From assembly GCA_026129685.1 (NCBI GenBank), contig JAHCHO010000007.1, positions 205,216 to 269,215 on the forward strand: a stretch of 64,000 bases of DNA. The letters run 5' to 3'. This DNA is from Fimbriimonadaceae bacterium. GTDB lineage: Bacteria; Armatimonadota; Fimbriimonadia; Fimbriimonadales; Fimbriimonadaceae. Position numbers and translations under genes: made by a program. The notes beneath the pieces are model-generated. The model searched no databases. It was given only the letters and a program-made list of their open reading frames with translations, and had not been told where the DNA came from. Shown here in pieces: positions 47,759 through 55,490 of the stretch (positions are counted from its first letter, which is position 1; the number at the start of each line of letters is the position of its first letter).

Positions 47759-48661
47759 ATGGCGAAAAGAGGGGTCCCGACGCATCCGAAAACGTTCCGA
47801 CTGGCGCGGCGCCTGGGCGTCGAGAGCTGGGCGGCCGTCGGACTGCTGGAGTGTTTCTGGCATTTCTGCTCGGTCCACGCGATGACGGGCGTGATCTCGG
47901 CCGACGCGGACGAGCTCGCCGACGCGATCCGCTACGGCGGGGACGCGGCCGTTTTGCTCGAGGCGCTGGTCTCGTGCGGGTGGGTGGACCGGCTTTCCGA
48001 CGGCCGCCTGGTCGTGCACGACGCGGCGCAGCACGCCGACAACACGTGGAAAGCCAACCTCAAACGCGCCGGACTGCGGTTTTGGAACGAGGTCGAGGAC
48101 GAGGATCGCGACTCGGTCACGACGGAGAGTAACGCGACACTCGAACCTGAAACACAGTTGGATCACGACAGAGTCACGACAGAATCACAACAGAATCATG
48201 ATTCAGTCACAACGCAGTCACAACGGAGTAGCGATCCACCAGAGCCAGAGCCAGAGCCTATACCAGAGCCTAGGGACCCCCCCTTACCCCCCCGGCGGGG
48301 GGAGGGGACGGCTCGGGACGGGCCGGTTTCGGGCCGAAAAGGGGCCGGACCGCCCACCCCGATCCCGGAAAACCTGGACACGCCGGAGTTCCGGCTGGCC
48401 TGGGGCGAGTGGCTGGCCCACCGCCGGCAGATTCGGCGCCCGGTCCGGCCGCTGACCGAGCTCAAACAGCTCGCCGACCTGGCCCGGCACGGCCCGGAGA
48501 TCGCGGTTCGGGCCGTCGAGGACTCGATCCGGAACGGCTGGCAGGGCCTGTTCCCGGAACGGGTGGCGGCCCGGCCGCCGTCGGGTTCCGGTCCGCCGGG
48601 CGCCGACCGCGTCCGGCGGGTGGCGGCGGAGATCGAGCGGCTGACGGGGTGGTCGGCGTGA
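47759..48661 (+). CDS. Phage replication initiator (O-like) with internal origin
   Basis: 300 residues. Residues about 1-110 form a winged-helix domain (GVESWAAVGLLECFWHFCS, YGGDAAVLLEALVSCGWV, VVHDAAQHADN), as in phage replisome organisers. Residues about 115-165 form a Thr/Ser/Gln/Glu-rich linker encoded by the iterons at 48,117-48,228. Then come a Pro-rich stretch and a C-terminal helical domain (FRLAWGEWLAHRRQI, AVEDSIRNGWQGLF) like DnaD-type or loader-binding domains. By analogy with lambda O, the origin lies inside the gene. Coupled to the next gene by GTGA. Confidence 0.7.
   Translation: MAKRGVPTHPKTFRLARRLGVESWAAVGLLECFWHFCSVHAMTGVISADADELADAIRYGGDAAVLLEALVSCGWVDRLSDGRLVVHDAAQHADNTWKANLKRAGLRFWNEVEDEDRDSVTTESNATLEPETQLDHDRVTTESQQNHDSVTTQSQRSSDPPEPEPEPIPEPRDPPLPPRRGEGTARDGPVSGRKGAGPPTPIPENLDTPEFRLAWGEWLAHRRQIRRPVRPLTELKQLADLARHGPEIAVRAVEDSIRNGWQGLFPERVAARPPSGSGPPGADRVRRVAAEIERLTGWSA
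48117..48228 (+). repeat. 11-bp iterons inside the replication gene, candidate phage origin
   Basis: Six copies follow each other with no gap from 48163 to 48228: TCACGACAGAG, TCACGACAGAA, TCACAACAGAA, TCATGATTCAG, TCACAACGCAG, TCACAACGGAG. A detached copy, TCACGACGGAG, is at 48117-48127. Consensus TCACRACRGAR; only the fourth tandem copy departs strongly. The stretch is far A/T-richer than its surroundings. An 11-base period puts every site on about the same helix face, as in lambda-type origins. Confidence 0.75.
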
Positions 48662-49044
48662 CCCGGAACGAGGCGCTGGCGACGGCGCTGGAGCTCTGGC
48701 AGGCGCTCCGGTTTCCCAAAGACCCGCTCCGAGTCCTCGCGGCCTGGTCGGCCGCGCTGGCGGAACTCGACCCGACGGCGGACGAGATTCGGATCGTGGC
48801 GGAGCGGATTCTGCGCCTCGAGGAGGAGTTTCCCGCCCCGGCCACGTTCGCCCGGCGATTGGGCGATCTGCGACGCGAGGACCCGCTCGTTCATCTGCCG
48901 GGACTGCCCCCGATGCGGCGCAGCGAGGCCGCGGCGTTGCGGCGGGACCCGGCCCGGGAGGCGCTGGCCCCGACGGACGCCAGGAAGCGGCTGGCGGCGG
49001 CGTTCGCCCGGCTGGAGGGTAAACCCCATGGGGGCGATCGATGA
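48658..49044 (+). CDS. Phage protein following the replication initiator, possible helicase-loading partner
   Basis: 128 residues from GTG, overlapping the initiator stop. Helical (ALATALELWQALRFPKDPLRVLAAWSAALAEL; EIRIVAERILRLEEEFPAPATFARRL). EEFP-x-P-x-TF recalls small loader or inhibitor proteins that follow initiators in some phages, but no P-loop is present. Function by position only. Confidence 0.45.
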   Translation: MTRNEALATALELWQALRFPKDPLRVLAAWSAALAELDPTADEIRIVAERILRLEEEFPAPATFARRLGDLRREDPLVHLPGLPPMRRSEAAALRRDPAREALAPTDARKRLAAAFARLEGKPHGGDR

Positions 49045-49406
49045 GACTGAACGGACTGATCGACTGCGACGCGCTGGAGGAGCCGCGCGACGCCCGGTAC
49101 AGGGGTCTCGTCGGCCGAGGATGGGAGTTGCTGGCGTGTCACGCCGCGAGCGTGATCCTCGCGTCGGTGGCCGCCGCCGAGGGACTGTGGTGGTTCGTGG
49201 CGGCGATCCTTGTGGGCGGAACCGGGCTGATCGCGAACCATCTGTTCGAGATCAACCTATGGGCGAAGCTCTGGTGCCTCGTTTCCGAACTTGGGGACGA
49301 CGTCGAGGACGGCCGTGAGTCGGCTCCGACGGTGGCGGGCGCCTGGCCGGACCGCCTGGTCGTCGAGCCGATCCGGTTCGGGCACGACGCGGAGGACTCG
49401 ATTTGA
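49041..49406 (+). CDS. Two-helix membrane protein of the early region
   Basis: 121 residues, ATG overlapping the preceding stop. Two hydrophobic helices lie at about 35-80 (SVILASVAAAEGLWWFVAAI and WAKLWCLVSEL region). The tail is acidic. Could be a superinfection-exclusion or membrane-anchoring protein; no family recognised. Confidence 0.45.
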   Translation: MRLNGLIDCDALEEPRDARYRGLVGRGWELLACHAASVILASVAAAEGLWWFVAAILVGGTGLIANHLFEINLWAKLWCLVSELGDDVEDGRESAPTVAGAWPDRLVVEPIRFGHDAEDSI

Positions 49407-49889
49407 CGGACGTCGCCGAGTACGTCGAGGCCAGGCCGGGGCCGGGCATGCCCGAGCGGTGGAGCTACCACTGGTTGGCAGCACGAGCGGCGCGAGGGTC
49501 TCTACCAGGCCTGCCGGCAGTGGGGTCTGGTCGTTCGTTGGCGGCGGTCGGAAACCAGCGGTAGCCTCCTCTACCCGCCCGCCCACCGGGCGGACGACGA
49601 GGTGAAGGTCGAGGTGGCGGGCGGCGAGTTCCGCTGGGTGTTCGTCAAGTACCTGCCTCAGCGCACGACCAGGCCGCGCGATCACCTGCACCCTCTGGCC
49701 TACCCTTACCTCGGGATCGAGCAGCTGGCGATCTCGACGGCGGGAGAGGAGGCGGCTCCGGTGATTCGGCGGTGCCTGTCGCGCCAGTTCGTCGAGGGGC
49801 GCGGCCGCGTCGTGGAGCGGGGCGACCCGAAGTGGATCGACGAGCTCATGTTCGCGTTCGTGCGGCGCGGCAGCCGGAGGTTTCGGTGA
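49403..49889 (+). pseudogene. Small phage gene interrupted by a +1 frameshift near 49,470
   Basis: Frame A starts with TTG at 49403 (GA overlap with the previous stop) and gives MTDVAEYVEARPGPGMPERWSYHW, after which it degenerates and stops at 49564. From about 49475 a second frame, open from the previous gene's stop, gives QHERREGLYQACRQWGLVVRWRR and LYPPAHRADDEVKVEVAGGE, continuing to 49889 (FAFVRRGSRRFR). Neither half alone has a sensible end or start; joined by skipping one base they make a protein of about 161 residues. Sequencing error, mutation or programmed shift cannot be told apart. Confidence 0.55.
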
Positions 49890-50095
49890 CGGACGCCCTG
49901 GGGAACGCGATTCGGTTGTCGCTCTGCCCGGAACTCGAGCTAGAGCCGTGGCAGGTGGCGGCCATTGTGTTCAACGCGGCGTGCGCCGTGGCCGGTTTGC
50001 GGGATCGGCGGCGGACGGGGCGCGGGCCTCGAGGTCGATCGTCTGGCGGCCGCGAACTCGGCGCGCAACTCGTTCGAGAGAATTTCGCGGAATAG
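49886..50095 (+). CDS. Small phage protein at the end of the early block
   Basis: 69 residues from a GTG overlapping the previous stop. LCPELELEPWQVAAIVFNAACAVAGLRDRRR has a short amphipathic helix and then a basic Gly/Arg-rich tail. No family recognised. Confidence 0.4.
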   Translation: MTDALGNAIRLSLCPELELEPWQVAAIVFNAACAVAGLRDRRRTGRGPRGRSSGGRELGAQLVRENFAE

Positions 50096-50107
50096 TGGTT
50101 TCACTAT

Positions 50108-50136
50108 TTGACAATCGCGAGTCTGTCGGCTATAGT
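50108..50136 (+). promoter_or_regulatory. Consensus sigma-70-type promoter, probable late promoter
   Basis: TTGACA at 50108-50113, a spacer of exactly 17 bases, TATAGT at 50131-50136. The best promoter match seen in the prophage. It lies just after the last early gene and reads into the lysis-packaging-head block, so it is probably the late promoter, as for lambda pR'. Confidence 0.7.
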
Positions 50137-50619
50137 GGGGGAGATAGGCTCTCGCGGCGCGTCCGCAGGGGGCCTTTCTCGTTTTCGGGGGCCAGTGGTC
50201 CAGCCGGAACGGCGCCGGGCGGCTGCTACCCGCTTTCGCGCGCTTTCAATTCCCCCGTAGACGCTCCACCCGTCGCTGAGAAATTGGCGGCGGGCCCCTC
50301 CGGGCAGGTTCCCGGAGACACGAGCCTCGTTCCTTAAAGGGCGGGGCCTCGCTTTTCAAGGTTTCGGGGGTCGTTCATCCGCGCTCGTCGTACACGCGGT
50401 GGTTCATGGCCAATCCCTAGCGGAGCGGCTCCCGAATTCAGTGTCCCGTCGTAGACGGGACTTGCACGCGCAACCCTCCAAACGGCGGTCGCGCCGACCT
50501 CCAAGCCTCGTTCGGCCGGCCGCCCACGCTTTTCTCGACCGCGTTTCATTCGAGACTACTCCTCCTCCAACTGCCCGCCCTCGATCCAACCCGGGGGCGG
50601 GACTTCTTCGGCGCGACCC
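50137..50619 (+). other. Long untranslated leader of the late operon
   Basis: About 480 bases without a convincing reading frame; candidate frames here have Arg/Pro-rich, code-unlike composition. It contains several inverted repeats: GGC...GCC around CGCGGCGCGTCCGC at 50148-50175 followed by a T-rich CTTTCTCGTTTTC, a perfect 8-bp hairpin GTCCCGTC-GTA-GACGGGAC at 50443-50461, and CCCGCCC...GGGGCGGG just before the endolysin gene. A leader with early termination and antitermination, or a small RNA, is possible. Confidence 0.45.
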
Positions 50620-51081
50620 ATGCTCAACCTGACGCGATACCTTCACCGGGCTCGTTCGGCGGTGGGGTTGGGCACCGAGTACCGACTCGGGCGCGGCGGG
50701 TTCAAGCCGACCGCGCTTTGGACGGATCGCTCGAGCGATTGCTCGGGGTTCGTCGCCTGGGTCCTCGGTCTCTCGCGGGTCCCCAAGCTCTCTCGCCCTT
50801 GGTGGATCGAGACGACGGCGATCCATCGGGACGCGACGGGCAAGCGGCGGGTGTTCGAGCGGATTTTCGAGCCGACTCCGGGCTGCGTCGTCGTCTACCC
50901 CGACCTCAACGGCGCTCAGGGTCACGTCGGGATCGTGGCGAGCGTTTCGCCGTTGACGGTGGTGGACTGTTCGCTCGGCTCGTTCCGAGCGTTCCACGAG
51001 GCGATTCGCGAGCACAACGGGACGGCTTTCGAGCGGCGAACGGACGCGATTTTCGTTTGCTTGAAACAGGACGCAAAATGA
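50620..51081 (+). CDS. NlpC/P60 family endolysin
   Basis: 153 residues. Catalytic Cys in SSDCSGFVAWVLGL near 41 and His in AQGHVGIVASV near 102 define an NlpC/P60 cysteine peptidase, here of the CHAP-like short form. It would cut cell-wall peptides for lysis. No signal peptide, so release depends on the holin that follows with an ATGA overlap. First gene after the late leader. Confidence 0.78.
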   Translation: MLNLTRYLHRARSAVGLGTEYRLGRGGFKPTALWTDRSSDCSGFVAWVLGLSRVPKLSRPWWIETTAIHRDATGKRRVFERIFEPTPGCVVVYPDLNGAQGHVGIVASVSPLTVVDCSLGSFRAFHEAIREHNGTAFERRTDAIFVCLKQDAK

Positions 51082-51551
51082 GACAGCTCACGGACGGAAT
51101 CGCGACGATCGGGAAGATGTTCGGGGACGCGCCCTTGCTCAAGTACCTCGCGGGCGTGTCCGGCGCGTGCTGGGGCTACCTGTTCCCGGACCAGGCGGTT
51201 CGGGACGCGGCGCTGGCGGCGGGGCTCCTGATTCTGCTGGACACGGTGACGGGCTTGTGGGCGGCGATCGTGACGGGCAAAGCGGTCAAGTCGGCCAAGT
51301 TCGGGCGGGCGCTCTCGAAAATACTGGGCTACGGAAGCGTGGTGGCCGTTTGCGCGGTGGTGACGCGCCACGTGCCGGGGGCGTCGGCCTGGCAGTCCAT
51401 GAGCGTCTCGGCGGTGGTGACGCTGGTGATCGTGACGGAAGCGATCTCGATCCTGGAGAACGTTCGGAAGCTCGGCATCAAGCTTCCGTTCGGGATGGAA
51501 AAGCTCCTCGAGGAGCGGCTGCGCGGCGCGCCGGCTCGGGAGGACGCGTGA
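51078..51551 (+). CDS. Phage holin (holin family 4 / toxin-secretion type)
   Basis: 157 residues. Three hydrophobic helices (GYLFPDQAVRDAALAAGLLILLDTVTGLWAAI; VVAVCAVVTRHV; SVSAVVTLVIVTEAISILEN). LLDTVTG-x-x-AA and the TEAISILEN ending are diagnostic of the TcdE/Cph1-type phage holins. Forms membrane lesions that let the endolysin reach the wall. Adjacent to the endolysin gene. Confidence 0.85.
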   Translation: MRQLTDGIATIGKMFGDAPLLKYLAGVSGACWGYLFPDQAVRDAALAAGLLILLDTVTGLWAAIVTGKAVKSAKFGRALSKILGYGSVVAVCAVVTRHVPGASAWQSMSVSAVVTLVIVTEAISILENVRKLGIKLPFGMEKLLEERLRGAPAREDA

Positions 51552-51739
51552 TCCGGGTGACATGGGGCTTCGAGCACCGAATCCCCTTCGTGCCGAAAAA
51601 CGCGCTGATCTTCGTCTCGCACGTTCGGAACGCCGACATCGAGACGGCGCGGGCCTTCGACGCGGGCGCCAGGTTCCTGGTGGACCACCTGGTCAAAGCG
51701 CTGCCGTTCGGTTTGGTCTGGACGTACCGGGAAGGCTGA
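51548..51739 (+). CDS. Small phage protein after the holin
   Basis: 63 residues from GTG overlapping the holin stop. Composition alpha/beta (NALIFVSHVRNADIETARAFDAGARFLVDHLV). Could be a lysis accessory protein; no family recognised. Confidence 0.4.
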   Translation: MIRVTWGFEHRIPFVPKNALIFVSHVRNADIETARAFDAGARFLVDHLVKALPFGLVWTYREG

Positions 51740-51782
51740 GCGCACAAAACCGCACAACGCCACGCGCGCACGTTGAGCAGCC

Positions 51783-52403
51783 ATGTTGACGCCTAAGAAA
51801 GCCCGCGCGGCGGTGGACGTCGCGGAGGACCTGCTGACGGACGAGCGGATCGCCGAGAAGCACGGGATCGGGCGGCGGACGCTGGCGACGTGGAAGAAGG
51901 AACCGGAGTTCGCGGCGGAGGTCGAACGCGCGCGGGCCGAGATGGTTCGCACGGCGTTCGAGACCGGGCTCGCGGGGAAAGAGGCGCGCCTGGTCGCCAA
52001 GCACCGCCGATGGCAAGAGTTGCAGGGCGTCGTTCGGGAGCGGGCCCGTTTGTGGCGCGCTCGCCTCGCGAAAGACGCCGACGAGGAAGACCGCGATCCC
52101 GCTTCGGCGGGCGTCGAGACCGGGCTCATCGTTCGACGCCTCGATTCGATCGGCCACGGGGAGTACTCGCGAACGGTCGAGGTCTACGAGTTGGACAAGG
52201 GGCTGCTGTCCGAACTCGCGACCCTCGAGCGCGACGTGGCCAAGGAGCTCGGACAGATGGCGCCGACCAGGACGGATTTGACGAGCCAGGGTCGAGCGAT
52301 CGGAGCGCTCATGTTCGAGGGTCTGAGCGACGATGATCTCGAACGACGACTTGCGGCGGCTGAGGGAAGAGAAGCTCCGGCGGCTGTACCGAGCGGACCC
52401 TGA
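51783..52403 (+). CDS. Terminase small subunit
   Basis: 206 residues. N-terminal helix-turn-helix (LLTDERIAEKHGIGRRTLATWKKEPEF), then a helical region with FETGLAGKEARLVAKHRRWQEL, as in phBC6A51-type small terminases that recognise pac/cos DNA. The gene overlaps the large-subunit start by 71 bases, an unusually long overlap, so the two are translated together. Confidence 0.75.
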   Translation: MLTPKKARAAVDVAEDLLTDERIAEKHGIGRRTLATWKKEPEFAAEVERARAEMVRTAFETGLAGKEARLVAKHRRWQELQGVVRERARLWRARLAKDADEEDRDPASAGVETGLIVRRLDSIGHGEYSRTVEVYELDKGLLSELATLERDVAKELGQMAPTRTDLTSQGRAIGALMFEGLSDDDLERRLAAAEGREAPAAVPSGP

Positions 52404-53826
52404 CGCCTACGCGCGGGACGTGCTCGACGTCCGGTGGTGGTCGAAGCAGGCCGAAATCGCCCGACTCCTGGTGGAGCGCGGCCGTGTGCTGGTGAAGGCC
52501 TCCCACGGCGTGGGCAAGACTCACGTCGCGGGCGGGCTGGTGAACTGGCACTTCGATCTGTGGGACCCGTCTCTCACGATCACGACGGCGCCGACGAAGG
52601 CGCAGGTCGAAGACCTGTTGTGGAAAGAGGTTCGCCTTCAGCGCAAGGTGGGGCGCGAGGCGCTCATGCCCGCCTCGCCTCGGATGCAGACGAGCGAGGA
52701 TCACCTGGCGGTCGGTTACACGGCGCGGACCGCCGACAGTTTCCAGGGCCGGCACGAGGCGAACATCCTGGTGGTGTTCGACGAGGCGGTCGGGGTGGAC
52801 GGGCCGTTCTGGGACGCGGCGGAGGGCATCACGAGCGGCGGCGCCTGCAAGTGGCTCTGCATCTTCAACCCGACGGACACATCGAGCCGGGCTTACGAGG
52901 AGGAGCAGTCGGGGCGCTGGGGCGTGGTGACGGTTTCGGCGCTCGACCATCCGAACGTGTTGGCGGCGCTTAGGGGGGAGCCGGAGCCGTATCCCGGCGC
53001 GGTCTCGCTCGGCTGGGTCGAGGAGAAAGTCGAGCGTTGGTGCACGCGGCTCGGGTCGGCGGATCCGCGCAAGGCGGGCGACGTGGAATGGCCTCCGGGT
53101 TCCGGGGTGTGGCATCGCCCGGGTCCGATCTTCGAGTCGCGCGTTCTGGGGCGATGGCCGAGCCAGGGCACCGACACGGTGTGGAGCGAGGCGCTCTGGG
53201 AGGCGGCGCTCGTCGAGCGCCCGATCCCGGCCCAGCCGTTGGAGCTGGGTTGCGACGTGGCCCGCTTCGGGGACGACTACACGGTGATCGGCGCCCGCCG
53301 CGGGGACTGTTTGATCCACCACGAGCGGCACAACGGGTGGAGCACCTCGCAGACGGCGGGGCGGCTCAAGCGGTTGGCTCGGGACCTCGCGGAGCGCGGG
53401 GAGGACCCGACGCGGGTGGCGATCAAGATCGACGACGACGGCGTCGGCGGCGGTGTGGTGGACCAGGCGGAGGGTTTCCGGTTCGTCGGGCTGTCGGCAT
53501 CGGCGGTCGCGTTCGAGCCGGACGACTATCCGAATCGGCGTTCCGAGATGTGGTTCTCGACGGCCAAGCGGGCCGAGGAGGGCCGAGTGGACCTGTCGCG
53601 ATTGTCGCCGGAGGCGCGGGCGATCGTGAGGCCGCAGGCGATGGCGCCGCGCTGGAGGCTCGACGCTCAGGGTCGGCGCGTCGTCGAGCCGAAGGCGGAG
53701 ACCAAGATTCGACTCCGCAAGAACAACCCGAACCTCGAGGGCGGTTCGCCGGACGACATGGACATGATCAACCTTCTGTTCGCCCCGGCTCCCAGGGGTT
53801 GGGGCGACGTCTGGACTACGACATGA
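52333..53826 (+). CDS. terL: Terminase large subunit
   Basis: 497 residues. ATPase: Walker A KASHGVGKT near 56-64, Walker B ILVVFDEA near 145-152. Nuclease: CDVARFGDDYTVIG near 306 and IKIDDDGVGGGVVDQ near 366, with acidic residues placed for two metals. It cuts and pumps DNA into the prohead. Complete in length for the family. Overlaps the next small gene (ATGA). Confidence 0.93.
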   Translation: MISNDDLRRLREEKLRRLYRADPDAYARDVLDVRWWSKQAEIARLLVERGRVLVKASHGVGKTHVAGGLVNWHFDLWDPSLTITTAPTKAQVEDLLWKEVRLQRKVGREALMPASPRMQTSEDHLAVGYTARTADSFQGRHEANILVVFDEAVGVDGPFWDAAEGITSGGACKWLCIFNPTDTSSRAYEEEQSGRWGVVTVSALDHPNVLAALRGEPEPYPGAVSLGWVEEKVERWCTRLGSADPRKAGDVEWPPGSGVWHRPGPIFESRVLGRWPSQGTDTVWSEALWEAALVERPIPAQPLELGCDVARFGDDYTVIGARRGDCLIHHERHNGWSTSQTAGRLKRLARDLAERGEDPTRVAIKIDDDGVGGGVVDQAEGFRFVGLSASAVAFEPDDYPNRRSEMWFSTAKRAEEGRVDLSRLSPEARAIVRPQAMAPRWRLDAQGRRVVEPKAETKIRLRKNNPNLEGGSPDDMDMINLLFAPAPRGWGDVWTTT

Positions 53827-53945
53827 GACCGACCGAGCTGTTCTGGAGCCTCGTCGCCGTGGCCGGCGGCGTGCTGGCGATCGGGCTCGCGGCGGTGGCG
53901 GTCGTGGTGGTGTGGGCGGCGATTCGCGGGTGGGCGAAGCGGTGA
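53823..53945 (+). CDS. Small single-pass membrane protein between terminase and portal
   Basis: 40 residues, almost all one helix (LFWSLVAVAGGVLAIGLAAVAVVVVWA). ATGA overlap with terL and GTGA overlap with the portal gene support it as real. Role unknown. Confidence 0.5.
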   Translation: MRPTELFWSLVAVAGGVLAIGLAAVAVVVVWAAIRGWAKR

Positions 53946-55306
53946 GGCTGCTGGAGTCGGTTCGCCGGGCGGTGGGGCGGGGACTGCCGATTTACGCCTC
54001 GGGCGAGACGACGGGCGGATCCTGGCGCTGGTGGCTGCCGAGCGCCCAGGTCGACTACGACCGCGAGGCGGGAGACCGGTGGGACAACGGCGTCGTCTCG
54101 ATCTGCGTCGGCGCCATGTGCCGAGCTTGGTCCGAGGCGGGGTTCGTCGTCCAGCGCGCCGAAACCGCCGCCGGCAAACGCGTCTGGCGCGACGAGGCCG
54201 CCCACCCGCTCCTCGACCTGCTCGAAACGCCCAATCCGTGGTATTCGGGGTCCGTCCTGTGGTCCGGGACCCTTCTCTCCTGGATGGTCGCCGGAAACGC
54301 CTACTGGCTGAAAGTGCGGGGGCGCGCCGACCAGATCGTCGGCCTGGTCTACGTGCCCCACGTCCAAATGCGACCGATGGCCGACCGAGACAACGCCGAC
54401 GGGCGGGAGCTCGTGACCTACTTCGAGTACACGCCGATCGGCGGCACGCCGGTGGCGGTGCCTCGGTCGGAGGTCGTCCACTTCCGCCACGGCATTGATC
54501 CCCGCAACCCTCGGGAGGGGTTGTCGCCTCTCGCCGCGCTGCTTCGCGAGGTCGTCGGCGACAATCGAGCGGCGACGTACTCCGTGGCCCTCCTGGGCAA
54601 CATGGGCGTTCCCGGTCTCGTGTTCTCCCCTCGGGACGCCGGGGTCGGCGCGCCGACGCCGGAGCAACGGCGAGACTTTCGGGAGCAGGTGCGGGACACG
54701 TTCTCGGGCGAGGGCGTCGGCCGCGCCCTCATGATGCCCTTTCCCGCCGACGTCACGGCCCCGGGGCTTTCTCCGGAGCAGCTGGGATTGTCGAGTTTGC
54801 GGGACGTGCCGGCGGCACGAATCTGCGCGGCGTTCGGGATCGACCCGCTCGCCGTTCATCTGCCGAGCGATCAGAAGACGTTCAGCAACTTCGGCGAGGC
54901 CCGAGAGGCGTTCTACGAGGAGGCCGTCGTCGGAACCCGCAGCGAGCTCTGCCGCCAGGCCACGAGGCAACTGTTGCGGCCGGACTTCGGGACCGAAGGG
55001 CGGCTGTGGTCGGACTACTCCGAGGTTCGGGTCCTTCAAGAGGATCGCGACAAGTTGTACCGACGCGTATCGGAGGCGTACGCCAAGGGCGTGATGGACC
55101 GAGCGACGGCGAAAGCCGAACTTGGGTTGCCCGTCGAACCGACCGACGTCGGCGTGCACGCGACGGACGCGGCGAGTCGTCAGGACGCGGCGCAGGCCGT
55201 GGCTTCGCTCATCGATCTGGGCGTTTCGGCGGAGGCGGCCGCGCGCGCGGTCGGGTTCGACGCGGAACTGGCGCGCGACTTGGCGCGGCGCGATTGGGAA
55301 GAATAG
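53942..55306 (+). CDS. HK97-family portal protein
   Basis: 454 residues from the GTG at 53942 that overlaps the preceding stop; upstream starts in the same frame would run into the membrane peptide gene. PLLDLLETPNPWYSG, GNAYWLKVRGR, EVVHFRHGIDPRN and GLSPLAALLREV are the usual portal blocks, followed by PAARICAAFGIDPLAVHLP. The dodecameric portal sits at one head vertex and passes DNA. C-terminal part helical and Ala-rich. Confidence 0.92.
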   Translation: MRLLESVRRAVGRGLPIYASGETTGGSWRWWLPSAQVDYDREAGDRWDNGVVSICVGAMCRAWSEAGFVVQRAETAAGKRVWRDEAAHPLLDLLETPNPWYSGSVLWSGTLLSWMVAGNAYWLKVRGRADQIVGLVYVPHVQMRPMADRDNADGRELVTYFEYTPIGGTPVAVPRSEVVHFRHGIDPRNPREGLSPLAALLREVVGDNRAATYSVALLGNMGVPGLVFSPRDAGVGAPTPEQRRDFREQVRDTFSGEGVGRALMMPFPADVTAPGLSPEQLGLSSLRDVPAARICAAFGIDPLAVHLPSDQKTFSNFGEAREAFYEEAVVGTRSELCRQATRQLLRPDFGTEGRLWSDYSEVRVLQEDRDKLYRRVSEAYAKGVMDRATAKAELGLPVEPTDVGVHATDAASRQDAAQAVASLIDLGVSAEAAARAVGFDAELARDLARRDWEE

Positions 55307-55310
55307 GGCC

Positions 55311-55472
55311 GTGCGCAAACCCAAGACCAAGAAGCTCGTGCCGCTCGGCGAGCCGTTGCCCGAGCCGACCGACCAGGACGCGGAGTACACGGAGGCCGAC
55401 ATCGAGGCGGCGAAGCGGTCGTGGCGGGAGAACTGCCCGGACGGGTTCGAGTCGCTTTTGGACGCCGAATAG
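55311..55472 (+). CDS. Small acidic phage protein
   Basis: 53 residues from GTG, 4 bases after the portal stop. A basic start (KPKTKKLVPLG) is followed by an acidic body (EPLPEPTDQDAEYTEADIEAAKRSW). No family recognised. Confidence 0.45.
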   Translation: MRKPKTKKLVPLGEPLPEPTDQDAEYTEADIEAAKRSWRENCPDGFESLLDAE

Positions 55473-55490
55473 CCGGGCGGGCGGGGCGTT

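Noticed and set aside
48117..48228. Short repeats as a possible CRISPR array
   Set aside because: Units are 11 bases and tandem, with no spacers, and lie in a coding region; iterons explain them better.
48241..48270. CAGAGC-type repeats after the iterons
   Set aside because: They encode Pro-Glu dipeptides in a linker; no separate DNA signal is needed.
50443..50461. 8-bp hairpin in the late leader as a terminator
   Set aside because: No T-run follows; kept only as a leader structure.
50399..50632. 77-codon frame in the late leader
   Set aside because: Arg/Pro/Ser composition, no ribosome-binding site, no overlap with neighbours; the region reads as non-coding.
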